Below are positions 16,218 through 24,856 of a stretch of 64,000 nucleotides of DNA, in pieces. Source of the stretch: Comamonas sp. lk (GTDB taxonomy: Bacteria; Pseudomonadota; Gammaproteobacteria; Burkholderiales; Burkholderiaceae_C); the NCBI RefSeq assembly GCF_900564145.1, contig NZ_UOOB01000002.1:558001-622000 (forward strand). The letters are read 5' to 3'. The position numbers and the translations under genes were made by a program. Below the pieces are notes generated by a model, which did not search any database, was not told the origin of the DNA, and worked only from the letters and a program-made list of their open reading frames with translations. The stretch's first letter is position 1; every line of letters begins with the position of its first letter.

Positions 16218-17534
16218 ATGATGTTCAAGAAAGTTGCGATTGCCGCTGCTACCGTCGCCGCTGGCATGGGCGCCCTGATGGCGTCGCCTGCGGCCATGGC
16301 CCAGGAACAGTTTGTGCCTTTGCTGGTCTACCGCACCGGCCAGTTCGCACCTCTGGGTATCCCATGGGCCGACGGCAAACAGGATTACCTCAAGCTCATC
16401 AACGCCAAGGGCGGCATCAACGGCGTGAAGATCAAGTTCGAGGAATGCGAAACCGCTTATGACACGGCCAAGGGCGTGGAATGCTACGAGCGCCTGAAAG
16501 GCAAGGACGGCGGCGCTTCGGGCTTTGACACCCAGTCCACCGGCATCACCTTTGCCGTGACGGACAAGGCCGTGGGCGACAAGATTCCCGTCGTCACGCC
16601 CGGCTATGGTCTGTCGCAATCGGCAGACGGCAAGGTGTTCGAGTGGAACTTCCCGCTGCTGGGCAACTACTGGACCGCCGCAGACTCCATGATTCAGGAC
16701 ATTCTGAAGAAGGAAAAAGGCAACCTCAAGGGCAAGAAGATCGCCCTGGTCTATCACGACTCGCCTTATGGCAAGGAACCCATTCCACTGTTGGAAAAGC
16801 GCGCTGCCAAGGAAGGCTTTGAGTTGATCAAGCTGCCCGTGACGGCACCTGGCGTGGAGCAGAAATCCACCTGGCTGCAGATTCGCCAGAACCGCCCCGA
16901 CTATGTGCTGCTGTGGTCTGCCGGCGTGATGACCCCCACGGCCGTGCGCGAAGCCCAGGCCACCGGCTACCCCCGCGAGAAGATGTACGCCATCTGGTGG
17001 GGCGGCTCCGACCATGACGTCAAAGACATCGGTGCCGGCGCCAAGGGCTACAACACCGTGACCATCCACAACACGGCCGAGCGCGACAAGGTGCATGACG
17101 AAGTCAAGGCCCAGGTCTACGACAAGAACCAGGGCACGGCCAAGGATGCCAAGGAGCTGGGCCAGCTGGCACATACCCGCGGCATGATGATTTCCATGCT
17201 GCAGGTCGAAGCCATTCGCACCGCGCAGGAAAAATTCGGCAAGGGCAAGGTCATGAGCCCCGAGCAAGTGCGCTGGGGCCTGGAAAACCTGAACCTGACC
17301 CAGGCCCGCCTCAACGAGCTGGGCTTTGGCAAGATCATCCGCCCCTTCAAGACCAGCTGTGACAACCACCTGGGTGCCGACTGGGCGCGCATTGCTACCT
17401 GGGACGGCGCCAAGTTCACCGTGACTTCCGACTGGTACCAGTCCGACAAGACCTTGATCGATCCGCTGGTCAAGGAATATGCGGACAAGTACGCCAAGGA
17501 GAAGAACGTCAAGGTGAGGACCTGCACCCCCTGA
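16218..17534 (+). CDS. Periplasmic binding protein of the branched-chain-type importer (LivK-like)
   Basis: This 438-residue protein is the solute receptor of the importer. It has a signal peptide (MMFKKVAIAAATVAAG..) with likely cleavage after PAAMA, then a type I periplasmic-binding fold. Length and sequence fit the large receptors found with acyl-CoA ligase operons rather than LivK proper, so the ligand is more likely a carboxylic acid than an amino acid (inference). AAGGAG lies 7 bases before the ATG at 16218; a second ATG follows at once. The final codons and the TGA come from repeat copy B, so its C-terminus R-T-C-T-P depends on that element. Confidence 0.9.
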   Translation: MMFKKVAIAAATVAAGMGALMASPAAMAQEQFVPLLVYRTGQFAPLGIPWADGKQDYLKLINAKGGINGVKIKFEECETAYDTAKGVECYERLKGKDGGASGFDTQSTGITFAVTDKAVGDKIPVVTPGYGLSQSADGKVFEWNFPLLGNYWTAADSMIQDILKKEKGNLKGKKIALVYHDSPYGKEPIPLLEKRAAKEGFELIKLPVTAPGVEQKSTWLQIRQNRPDYVLLWSAGVMTPTAVREAQATGYPREKMYAIWWGGSDHDVKDIGAGAKGYNTVTIHNTAERDKVHDEVKAQVYDKNQGTAKDAKELGQLAHTRGMMISMLQVEAIRTAQEKFGKGKVMSPEQVRWGLENLNLTQARLNELGFGKIIRPFKTSCDNHLGADWARIATWDGAKFTVTSDWYQSDKTLIDPLVKEYADKYAKEKNVKVRTCTP

Positions 17535-17626
17535 GGCGCTAGCGCCTTCCCCCTCTCTCGCTGCGTCGCATCGGGAGGGGGACGGCATCCTCGCTGCGGG
17601 GCGGCCCTTGCTCGATGTCTCTGAGC
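17525..17626. repeat. Copy B of the repeat flanking the binding-protein gene
   Basis: This copy starts CACCCCCTGAG inside the last codons of the binding-protein gene and ends GATGTCTCTGAG. Its hairpin is 17549-17555 with 17575-17581. It shares about three quarters of its sequence with copy A and lies in direct orientation to it, 1.5 kb away. Confidence 0.8.
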
Positions 17627-17663
17627 AGGGCCGTAGCAGCGAATCATGATTTAAACGAAACAA

Positions 17664-17712
17664 GCCTCAAACGCTTATTTATCAAGCGTAAAAAGCTATC
17701 AATTTTGATATC
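17664..17712. repeat. Dispersed-repeat copy upstream of the second importer ATPase
   Basis: The segment contains AAACGCTTATTTATCAAGCG followed by AGCTATCAATTTTGATATC. It is a degenerate copy of the family whose clean copy is at 3605-3643, and lies directly before the ribosome binding site of the next gene. Confidence 0.55.
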
Positions 17713-17725
17713 ACCAGGTGAGCGC

Positions 17726-18565
17726 ATGACCGATTCCCCACACACAGTTTCCACCTCTGCCGCAGCCGCGCCGCTGGTGGAGGTCAATGGCATCGAGGTC
17801 ATCTACAACCATGTGATCCTGGTGCTCAAAGGCGTCTCGCTGCAGGTGCCCCACCAGAGCATCGTGGCCTTGCTGGGCGGCAACGGCGCGGGCAAGACCA
17901 CCACGCTGCGGGCGATCTCCAATCTGCTCAAGGGCGAGCGCGGCGAAGTCACCAAAGGCGGCATCACCCTGGAAGGCGAGCAGATCCAGAATCTCTCCCC
18001 GGCCGAGCTGGTCAAGCGCGGCGTGGTTCAGGTCATGGAAGGGCGCCACTGCTTTGCCCACCTGACGATTGAAGAAAACCTGATGACCGGCAGCTACACC
18101 CGCACAGACAAGGGCGAGATCGCCGCCAATCTGGAAAAGGTCTACAACTATTTCCCGCGCCTCAAGACCCGCCGTACCAGCCAGGCTGCCTATACCTCGG
18201 GCGGTGAGCAGCAGATGTGTGCCATCGGCCGCGCCCTGATGAGCAACCCTCGCATGGTGCTGCTCGATGAGCCCTCCATGGGTCTGGCGCCGCAGATCGT
18301 CGATGAGGTGTTTCACATCGTCAAAGACCTCAACAGCAAGGAAAAAGTCACCTTCCTGCTGGCCGAGCAGAACACCAATATGGCGCTCAAATACGCCGAC
18401 TATGGCTACATCATGGAAAGCGGCCGCATCGTGATGGACGGCAAGGCCAGCGATCTGGCCAGCAACGAAGACGTCAAGGAGTTCTACCTGGGCGTGGGCG
18501 GCGGCGAGCGCAAGAGCTTCAAGGATGTGAAGAGCTACAAGCGCCGCAAGCGCTGGCTGGCCTGA
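17726..18565 (+). CDS. Branched-chain-type ABC transporter ATPase (LivF-like)
   Basis: This 279-residue ABC ATPase has Walker A GGNGAGKTT at about residues 51-59, Q-loop VMEGRHCF, signature TSGGEQQMCAIGRAL at about 155-169, Walker B MVLLDEPSMGL and H-loop AEQN (the usual His is replaced by Gln-Asn context, as in LivF proteins). The N-terminal about 20 residues are a low-complexity Ser/Ala lead and the C-terminus is basic (KSYKRRKRW). The ATG at 17726 follows CAGGTGAGC. It is the partner of the LivG-like ATPase but separated from it by two permeases and the receptor gene. Confidence 0.92.
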   Translation: MTDSPHTVSTSAAAAPLVEVNGIEVIYNHVILVLKGVSLQVPHQSIVALLGGNGAGKTTTLRAISNLLKGERGEVTKGGITLEGEQIQNLSPAELVKRGVVQVMEGRHCFAHLTIEENLMTGSYTRTDKGEIAANLEKVYNYFPRLKTRRTSQAAYTSGGEQQMCAIGRALMSNPRMVLLDEPSMGLAPQIVDEVFHIVKDLNSKEKVTFLLAEQNTNMALKYADYGYIMESGRIVMDGKASDLASNEDVKEFYLGVGGGERKSFKDVKSYKRRKRWLA

Positions 18566-18683
18566 ACACCTCAAAGACATAACTACCAATTCAATAGCAA
18601 ACCCCGCTTGCGACACCAGCGGATAAGGCTTGCTTCGCCTGAAATCTGAATTCACTGGAACAAATGCGTGCAGGAGAGATGAG

Positions 18684-19931
18684 ATGAGCCACTTCTACGA
18701 TGCCCTGGAAACCCGCAGCCCGGAGCAGCGCGAAGCCGAGCTGATGGCGCGCCTGCCCGAACAGATCGCGCATGCCCAGCGGCATTCCGGCGCGTTTGCC
18801 GAGCTGCTCAAAGGCGTGGATGCCAGCCGCATCAACAGCCGCGCCGCACTGGCCCAGCTGCCCGTCACGCGCAAAAGCGAGCTGCTGGAGCGCCAGGCCG
18901 CACAGCGGCCCCAGCAAATCTTTGGCGGCTTCAACGCCATTGCCACCGGCCACGACATGCCGCGCGTGTTTGCCAGCCCCGGTCCGATTTACGAACCCGA
19001 AAGCCGTCGCAGCGATTACTGGCGCATGGCCCGCGCCATGTATGCCGCAGGCTTTCGCACCGGCGAGTTGGTTCACAACTGTTTTTCCTACCACTTCGTG
19101 CCTGCAGGCTCGATGATGGAAACCGGCGCCCACGCCCTGGGCTGCACGGTGTTTGCCGGCGGCACCGGCCAGACCGAGCAGCAGGTGCAGGCCATGCTCG
19201 ATCTGCAGCCCGCCGCCTATGTGGGCACGCCCAGCTTTCTCAAGATCATTGTGGAGAAGTCCCTGGAGATGGGCATCCAGCTGACCAGCCTGAGCAAGGC
19301 CATGGTCAGCGGCGAGGCCTTTCCGCCTTCGCTATGCGCCTGGATGCGCGATCACGGCATCGATGCCTATCAGTGTTACGGCACGGCCGACCTGGGCTTG
19401 ATTGCCTACGAAACCAGCGCCCGCGAAGGCCTGGTGCTTGATGAAGGCGTGATCGTGGAAATCGTGCGCCCAGGTACCAGCGACCCGGTGGCCGAGGGCG
19501 AGGTGGGCGAGCTGGTCGTCACCACGCTCAACCCCGACTATCCGCTGATCCGCTTCGGCACAGGCGACCTCTCTGCCTATCTGCCCGGCCAGTGCCCCAC
19601 GGGCCGCACCAACGCCCGCATCAAGGGCTGGATGGGCCGCGCCGATCAGACCACCAAGGTGCGCGGCATGTTTGTGCATGCCAAGCAGGTGGCCGAGGTC
19701 GTCAAACGCTTTCCGCAGATAGCCAAGGCCAGGCTGGTGGTCACCGGCGAGATGGCCAACGACCAGATGCAGTTGCTGGTGGAAACCACGGAAACCGCAC
19801 CCGGCTTTGCCCTGCAAGTGATCGATGCCCTGCGCGAAGTGACCAAGCTGCGCGGCGAGGTGCAGATGGTGGCGCCTGGCAGTCTGCCCAATGACGGCAA
19901 GGTGGTGGAGGACGCCCGCTCCTACCGGTAA
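18684..19931 (+). CDS. PaaK-like AMP-binding ligase (phenylacetate-CoA ligase family)
   Basis: This 415-residue adenylate-forming protein is like phenylacetate-CoA ligases: the N-terminal ALETRSPEQREAEL segment, a central region with QCYGTADLGLIAYE at about residues 230-243 and the C-terminal MFVHAKQVAEVV. The glycine-rich ATP loop is weaker than in typical PaaK (ASPGPIYEP replaces the S-S-G-T-T-G form), so activity may be altered or specialised. It has a good ribosome binding site (CAGGAGAGATGAG). It is the last gene of the importer operon, so the operon contains two different ligases. The substrate is unknown. Confidence 0.85.
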   Translation: MSHFYDALETRSPEQREAELMARLPEQIAHAQRHSGAFAELLKGVDASRINSRAALAQLPVTRKSELLERQAAQRPQQIFGGFNAIATGHDMPRVFASPGPIYEPESRRSDYWRMARAMYAAGFRTGELVHNCFSYHFVPAGSMMETGAHALGCTVFAGGTGQTEQQVQAMLDLQPAAYVGTPSFLKIIVEKSLEMGIQLTSLSKAMVSGEAFPPSLCAWMRDHGIDAYQCYGTADLGLIAYETSAREGLVLDEGVIVEIVRPGTSDPVAEGEVGELVVTTLNPDYPLIRFGTGDLSAYLPGQCPTGRTNARIKGWMGRADQTTKVRGMFVHAKQVAEVVKRFPQIAKARLVVTGEMANDQMQLLVETTETAPGFALQVIDALREVTKLRGEVQMVAPGSLPNDGKVVEDARSYR

Positions 19932-19948
19932 GCGCCTCACTCCGCCCG

Positions 19949-19982
19949 GTTTGCGCTTGCGGATTTGCGCAAGCGCAAACCG
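19949..19982 (+). terminator. Strong hairpin at the end of the importer operon
   Basis: GGTTTGCGCTTGCG (19949-19962) pairs perfectly with 19969-19982 over a 6-base loop, 18 bases after the ligase stop. It lacks a T-run, so it may be a 3'-end protecting hairpin or Rho-dependent stop rather than an intrinsic terminator. Confidence 0.55.
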
Positions 19983-20124
19983 CTCGTAAATACCCGTAGC
20001 CGCCCGGGATAACACTTAGAAAATAAATAAAACCCTACTCTGTCCTACTCCCTAGAATCCGGCCTTACACCTGATTCGGGCAACTTTCTTGACCCGTTCG
20101 GACTAGATTCTTAGGGGGGACACC

Positions 20125-21114
20125 ATGAAGACTTATTTCAAAATTGCCACCGTGGCTCTGGCTGCTGCGGCCGCCATGAGCAGCCATGCCGACACCTATC
20201 CTGTCGCTGGCAAAACGATCACCATCATTGTTCCGTTCACCGCCGGCGGCCCCACCGACAAGGTGGCCCGCGACCTGGCCGAGTCCATGCGCAAGCAACT
20301 GGGCAATGCCACCATCGTGATCGACAACGCCGACGGCGCCGGCAGCACCATCGGCATCGGCAAGGCCGCTCGCGCCAGGAACGATGGCTACACGCTGCTG
20401 CTGACGCACATCGCCATGTCCACCATCCCGACGCTGTATCGCAAGCTGCCCTTCAATGTGCTCAACGACTTCGAGTACGCCGGCATCATCAACGATGTGC
20501 CCATGACGCTCATCGGCCGCCCCACCCTGCCCGCCAAGAACTTCGCTGAAGTCAAGGACTGGGTCGGCAAGAACCAGGGCAAGGTGAACCTGGCCAACGC
20601 CGGCATCGGTTCCGCCTCCCACCTCTGCGGTCTGATGTTCCAGGCGGCCCTGCAAAACGATATGACGCCTGTGCCTTACAAGGGTGCAGCTCCTGCAATT
20701 GCCGATCTGATGGGCAACCAGGTCGATCTGCTGTGCGACCAGACCACCAACACCACGTCGCAGATCGCCGCCAAAAAGGTGCAGGCCTATGCCGTGACCA
20801 CCGCCAAGCCTCTGACCACGCCGGCACTCAAGGATCTGCCCACGCTGCAATCCCTGGGCCTGAAGGACTTCAACGTCACCATCTGGCACGGCCTGTACGC
20901 CCCCAAGGGCACGCCTGCCGAAGTGGTGCAGAAGATCAACGAAGCCATGAAGACTTCGCTCAAGGATCCCGAGTTCATCAAGCGCCAGGAAGCCCTGGGC
21001 GCCGTGATCGCTACGGATGACCGCATCAACCCCGCCGGCCACAAGAAGTTTGTGGAAGCCGAAATCGCCAAGTGGGGCAAGGTCATCAAGGCTGCCGGCA
21101 CCTACGCCGACTGA
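20125..21114 (+). CDS. Bug/TctC-family periplasmic binding protein
   Basis: This 329-residue protein has a signal peptide (MKTYFKIATVALAAAAAMSSHA) and the Bug landmarks: ITIIVPFTAGGPTDKVAR at about residues 32-49, the DGYTLLL segment at about 88-94, and PVPYKGAAPAIADLMGNQVDL at about 177-197. Bug proteins bind small carboxylates and related solutes; most are orphans without TctA/TctB membrane partners, as here. A GGGGGGA purine run precedes the ATG. A terminator follows. The ligand is not predictable. The importer operon lies upstream on the same strand but a hairpin separates them. Confidence 0.92.
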   Translation: MKTYFKIATVALAAAAAMSSHADTYPVAGKTITIIVPFTAGGPTDKVARDLAESMRKQLGNATIVIDNADGAGSTIGIGKAARARNDGYTLLLTHIAMSTIPTLYRKLPFNVLNDFEYAGIINDVPMTLIGRPTLPAKNFAEVKDWVGKNQGKVNLANAGIGSASHLCGLMFQAALQNDMTPVPYKGAAPAIADLMGNQVDLLCDQTTNTTSQIAAKKVQAYAVTTAKPLTTPALKDLPTLQSLGLKDFNVTIWHGLYAPKGTPAEVVQKINEAMKTSLKDPEFIKRQEALGAVIATDDRINPAGHKKFVEAEIAKWGKVIKAAGTYAD

Positions 21115-21133
21115 TAGGCATACGCCCTCAACA

Positions 21134-21165
21134 ACAAAGCCCGCATTGCGCGGGCTTTGTTTTTT
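21134..21165 (+). terminator. Rho-independent terminator of the Bug gene
   Basis: ACAAAGCCCGC (21134-21144) pairs with 21150-21160 over a 5-base loop and is followed by TTTTT. It lies 20 bases after the stop codon. Confidence 0.92.
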
Positions 21166-21179
21166 GCCTGCTCGGCGGG

Positions 21180-21509
21180 CTACCAGGTCACCTCCCGGCC
21201 TTCGGCGGCGCTGCGGCGCAGCATCTCCACCAGCGGCGCCACGCGCCGCCCCAGACTCACGCCGTCCTTGGCACCCGACGAGCTCGTGTCTTCCTCAGCT
21301 TCATCGGCATCGTCCGCACCGGTGGCGGCACGGCGGGCCGCATCCTCGGCCACGGCGGCTTCCAGCGCCGCAATCGCGGCAGGAATCTGCTCCACGGTGA
21401 CAATACCGTGCGCCTCTAGCGGCTTGCCCATGATTTCCAGCACCTGACGGCCATTGGCTTCCAGCATGATGAGATCTGCGGTAGCGCGCGATTTGAATTT
21501 GTAGAGCAT
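21180..21509 (-). CDS. DUF1840 family protein
   Basis: This 109-residue protein has the conserved N-terminus MLYKFKSRATADLIMLEANG with the following EIMGKPLE typical of DUF1840. The middle is Ala-rich and acidic, and the C-terminus basic (LVEMLRRSAAEGREVTW). Function is unknown; the family is widespread in Betaproteobacteria. The ATG at 21509 has GAAGGA upstream; the longer frame to 21656 overlaps cfa and is not supported. It starts 8 bases after the cfa stop, so the two are probably co-transcribed. Confidence 0.85.
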   Translation of the reverse strand: MLYKFKSRATADLIMLEANGRQVLEIMGKPLEAHGIVTVEQIPAAIAALEAAVAEDAARRAATGADDADEAEEDTSSSGAKDGVSLGRRVAPLVEMLRRSAAEGREVTW

Positions 21510-21517
21510 GGTGTCCT

Positions 21518-22780
21518 TCAGCGGTAGATGTATTCGCGGTTGAAAGCATAGCGGCTCTGTGCACCCGGCATCACGCCATGCTGCAGATCGCCGTCGGGCT
21601 TGATGCACAGCATCTGATGCAAAGCCACCCAGCCGTGCTCGAAGCCCATGGCACAACCGGCCAGATACAGGCGATAGGCACGCAAGGCCCTGGCCGCCCT
21701 GTCAGCATCGTACTGGGTCGTCAGAATGCTTTGCGCCTGCGCTAGCTGGGCTTCCAGACTGTCGGACCAGGCCCAGAGCGTGCGCGCATAGTGGGGGCGC
21801 AGATTCTCCACGTCCACCATCTCCAGCCCGCTTTTCCCCAGGTCGTGCAGCACGCGGCTGATGTGCATCAACTCCCCGCCCGGAAAGATGTAGCGGTTGA
21901 TGAAGCCGCCAATCCCGGCGCCCACCTCGCCATTGTTCACGCCCCCGGCCGTGATGCCGTGCACCAAGGCCATGCCGCCGGGCTGGAGCATCTGGTAGAT
22001 GGTTTGAAAATACTCGGCCAGATGGGCGCTGCCCACATGCTCGAACATGCCTACCGAGCCAATCTTGTCAAAAGGCGGCACGCCGTCCATCTGCCGGTAG
22101 TCGCGCAACTCCACCGTCACACGGCCTTGCAGGCCTTTGGCTTCGATCTTGCGCTGCACGTACTCGAACTGGTTGCGCGACAAGGTAATGCCATGGGCTT
22201 GCACGCCATAGTTTTCCGCTGCCCAGAAGATCAGACCGCCCCAGCCCGAGCCTATGTCCCAGAAGCGTTCACCGGGCTGCAGCTGCAGTTTTTTGCAGAT
22301 GTGATCGAGCTTGGCTTCCTGGGCCTGCGCCAGACTCATGCTCAAGTCCCGGTAGTAGGCGCAGGAATAGACCCGCCTCGGGTCCAGCCACAGCGCATAG
22401 AACTCGTCGGAGAGATCGTAGTGAAACTGGATTTGCTCGGCATCCCGCGTGAGCGTGTGCATGGCCAGCGACTTGGCCTTGGAGACGGACTGCTCCAGCC
22501 AGGTCGGCGCCAGCTCCACAGGGTTGCCCTGCAGCAGCCCCGTAGCGACGGCCATGATGTCGCGTGCACGGCCTTTGACATCGACCCAGCCTTCCACGAT
22601 GGCCGCTCCCACCGAGCCAATCTGCCCGTCAGCCAGTGCCGCCAGCGCCTTGGGAGAGCGAAAGCTCAGCTGAACCGCACTGTTGTCCGGGCCTATGCGT
22701 TCCCCGGAGGATAGCTGCACAGAAGTGGTCACTGGCAGCGTGGCCAGATGCGATTCCAATGTGCTTAACAGGTTTTTCAT
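21518..22780 (-). CDS. cfa: Cyclopropane-fatty-acyl-phospholipid synthase
   Basis: This 420-residue SAM-dependent enzyme adds a methylene bridge across cis double bonds of membrane phospholipid acyl chains. The SAM-binding motif is DIGSGWGGL at about residues 194-202, and the family-typical FHYDLSDEFYALWLDPRRVYSCAY segment lies at about 119-142. MFEHVGSAHLAEYF follows at about 258-271. Full length for the family. A 16-bp perfect hairpin lies between its start and the upstream gene at 22875, suggesting post-transcriptional or attenuator-type control. In E. coli cfa is induced in stationary phase and acid; no sigma factor site was identified here. Confidence 0.95.
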   Translation of the reverse strand: MKNLLSTLESHLATLPVTTSVQLSSGERIGPDNSAVQLSFRSPKALAALADGQIGSVGAAIVEGWVDVKGRARDIMAVATGLLQGNPVELAPTWLEQSVSKAKSLAMHTLTRDAEQIQFHYDLSDEFYALWLDPRRVYSCAYYRDLSMSLAQAQEAKLDHICKKLQLQPGERFWDIGSGWGGLIFWAAENYGVQAHGITLSRNQFEYVQRKIEAKGLQGRVTVELRDYRQMDGVPPFDKIGSVGMFEHVGSAHLAEYFQTIYQMLQPGGMALVHGITAGGVNNGEVGAGIGGFINRYIFPGGELMHISRVLHDLGKSGLEMVDVENLRPHYARTLWAWSDSLEAQLAQAQSILTTQYDADRAARALRAYRLYLAGCAMGFEHGWVALHQMLCIKPDGDLQHGVMPGAQSRYAFNREYIYR

Positions 22781-22793
22781 CTACCCCATTTTT

Positions 22794-22837
22794 CACATCC
22801 CTGATTGCAGGGTCAAGACGGTGCAATCAGGGATGTG
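22794..22837 (-). promoter_or_regulatory. Perfect 16-bp hairpin in the cfa leader
   Basis: CACATCCCTGATTGCA (22794-22809) is exactly inverted at 22822-22837 with a 12-base loop. On the minus strand it ends 13 bases before the cfa ATG and is followed by AAAAATGGGG, not a T-run. It could be an attenuator, an RNase processing stem, or block the ribosome binding site. Confidence 0.65.
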
Positions 22838-22874
22838 TCGGAGAAGGCCGCATCAAGGCCCCGTCGCTGCCCGC

Positions 22875-23492
22875 TCAGCTGCGTATGCCGGCGAGCTGCT
22901 GATAGGCCTGGCGCGTGTTGGCAGCCACCGATTGCAGCACCTGTTCATACGAAGTTTTGTGGCGTGCAATCAGGCGCATGGAGGCCACGGTACGGCTCTT
23001 GCAGAACCAGTGGCAAGTGTGTTGCATCAGCATGAGCTCGGCCGTCATGGTGAAGGCCTGGCGCTTGCGCTCTTCGTCATCCATGCCGTCACGCATGGCA
23101 GCAGCGGCTACCGCCTTGGCATGCAGCTGCATGGCAGCGCGCACATCCATGGTGGCTGCGGGAAAAAGCTTGTCCATATACGGCAGGGCCAGCGGCAGGG
23201 TGGAGACGCGGGTCTGCTCCGGCGGCAGCTGGGCAAACTCGTCGGCAAAACGCTGAAACTGCGAAACCAAGCTGCTTTCCGTGCTCTCCAGCACCGTCCA
23301 GACCTGGGCTCGGCGCTGCAGGTCCTGTTCGCCTACGGCGCGCAGATAGCCCTCCATTAAAGAGCCCATGAGCTTTTCGATCTGAAAACGCCCCAGCTGC
23401 TGCGCCAGCAGCTGCGTGTTGCGGCGTTGCTCCTGCTTTTTGAGCAGATACAGTACAGAGGTCAAAATGATGAGAAGCGTTAAAAAATCCAT
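22875..23492 (-). CDS. Membrane-anchored protein of unknown function
   Basis: This 205-residue protein starts with one hydrophobic helix (MDFLTLLIILTSVLYLL) followed by KKQEQRR, giving a cytoplasmic orientation for the rest. The remainder is helical and Gln/Ala/Arg-rich with several Met and a late HTCHWFCKSR segment. No family is recognised. It reads toward cfa on the same strand, 94 bases apart with a hairpin between. The ATG at 23492 is preferred; the longer frame to 23600 overlaps the divergent aminopeptidase gene. The ribosome binding site is poor, so the start is moderately sure. Confidence 0.6.
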   Translation of the reverse strand: MDFLTLLIILTSVLYLLKKQEQRRNTQLLAQQLGRFQIEKLMGSLMEGYLRAVGEQDLQRRAQVWTVLESTESSLVSQFQRFADEFAQLPPEQTRVSTLPLALPYMDKLFPAATMDVRAAMQLHAKAVAAAAMRDGMDDEERKRQAFTMTAELMLMQHTCHWFCKSRTVASMRLIARHKTSYEQVLQSVAANTRQAYQQLAGIRS

Positions 23493-23523
23493 GAAGCAAA
23501 AATCAAAAAGGTAGGCAGTTGCG

Positions 23524-24732
23524 ATGCGCAAAGACCAGAGTGTAGTCAGCCGCACCGGCTTGGGTGGTCTGGTCGTGTTTGTCGCGATGCTGGTATTCAC
23601 GCTGACACTGGGCGGTTGCTCCAGTCTGGGCTTTTACTGGCAGGGCTTTCGCGGCCAGGTGCAGATCATGCATGCTGCCCAGCCCATACCCGACTGGCTG
23701 CAGCAAGAGGACCTGGCGCCGGCCCTGCGCCAGCGCCTGCAAGCGGCACAGAAGATGCGCGAGTTTGCCAGCGACACGCTGCAACTGCCCCGCAACAGCA
23801 GCTACACCCGCTATGCCGCGCTGCAGCGCAGCCACGCGGTATGGAATGTGGTGGCGGCACCGGTCGACAGTCTGGAGCTGCACCGCTGGTGCTTTCCCAT
23901 AGCCGGTTGCGTGGGGTATAGAGGCTATTTCGACCCGGCCGATGCCAGGGCCCAGGCCGACGAGCTGGCCCGCCAGGGCCTGGAAGTCAATGTCTATGGC
24001 GTTCCCGCCTATTCCACGCTGGGCTATCTGAACTGGCTGGGCGGCGATCCGCTGCTGAGCACCTTTGTGAACTGGCAGGAAGGCGACTTCGCCGGCCTGC
24101 TGTTTCACGAGCTGGCACATCAGCTGCTGTATGTGGCCGATGACACGGCTTTCAATGAGTCCTTTGCCAGCACGGTGGAGAAAATCGGCACGCCGCTGTG
24201 GCTGGAAGGCCATGCCAGCGCGACCACCCAAAAGCGCTGGCAGCAAGCCCAGGCACGCAGACAGCAGTGGCAGGCGCTGACGTTGCAGACCCGCCAGGCC
24301 TTGCTGAACATTTACCAGCAAAACAAGGCTCAAGCGATTGATGCACAAGCGCTGGAAGCTATGAAAACAGAAGAATTTTCAAGCTTTCGCCAGAAATATG
24401 CCCTGTTGCGCGCCCAATGGCTGGGCCAGGACCAGCCTCTGCTGACCACGCCGGCCCTGCGCGAGACCTATCTGCAGCGCCTGCAGCAAAGCGATGACTG
24501 GGTGCGCAATGCCAACAATGCCAGCTTTGGCGCCCTGGCGGCCTACGACGACTGGGTTCCCGCTTTCACCGCGCTATGGCAGCAGACGCAAGCGCAGGCC
24601 ATATCGCCAGAGCAAGGCTGGCAGGCGTTTTATGCACAGGTAGGCCGGCTGGCAGAACTACCGCCAGAGCAGCGCCATGAGCAGCTGTGCCAATACCTAC
24701 CTCGCGGCACGGGAAAACACCTAGATTGCTGA
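23524..24732 (+). CDS. Zinc aminopeptidase-like lipoprotein
   Basis: This 402-residue protein has an N-terminal lipoprotein signal with lipobox LGGC at about residues 29-32, then a single domain with the zinc motif HELAHQ at about 196-201, followed by FNESFASTVE with the distal Glu. It matches the putative aminopeptidase family of Proteobacteria (PF10023 type, by recall). It is probably membrane-attached on the periplasmic side. At about residues 268-289 (KAQAIDAQALEAMKTEEFSS) the DNA carries a degenerate copy of the dispersed repeat, in frame, apparently tolerated as an insertion. The ATG at 23524 lies close to the divergent gene at 23492. Confidence 0.82.
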   Translation: MRKDQSVVSRTGLGGLVVFVAMLVFTLTLGGCSSLGFYWQGFRGQVQIMHAAQPIPDWLQQEDLAPALRQRLQAAQKMREFASDTLQLPRNSSYTRYAALQRSHAVWNVVAAPVDSLELHRWCFPIAGCVGYRGYFDPADARAQADELARQGLEVNVYGVPAYSTLGYLNWLGGDPLLSTFVNWQEGDFAGLLFHELAHQLLYVADDTAFNESFASTVEKIGTPLWLEGHASATTQKRWQQAQARRQQWQALTLQTRQALLNIYQQNKAQAIDAQALEAMKTEEFSSFRQKYALLRAQWLGQDQPLLTTPALRETYLQRLQQSDDWVRNANNASFGALAAYDDWVPAFTALWQQTQAQAISPEQGWQAFYAQVGRLAELPPEQRHEQLCQYLPRGTGKHLDC

Positions 24733-24856
24733 AAAAACAAGCGCGCGTGAATGTTTCAGAATCCAACATTCTGCAATGAAGCGTGCGCTGCCAGGGAAGA
24801 GCACTTCGGGCCGCGCTTCAGATGCTCTTAAGAAAGCAAATTTAGGCTTCGCATCA

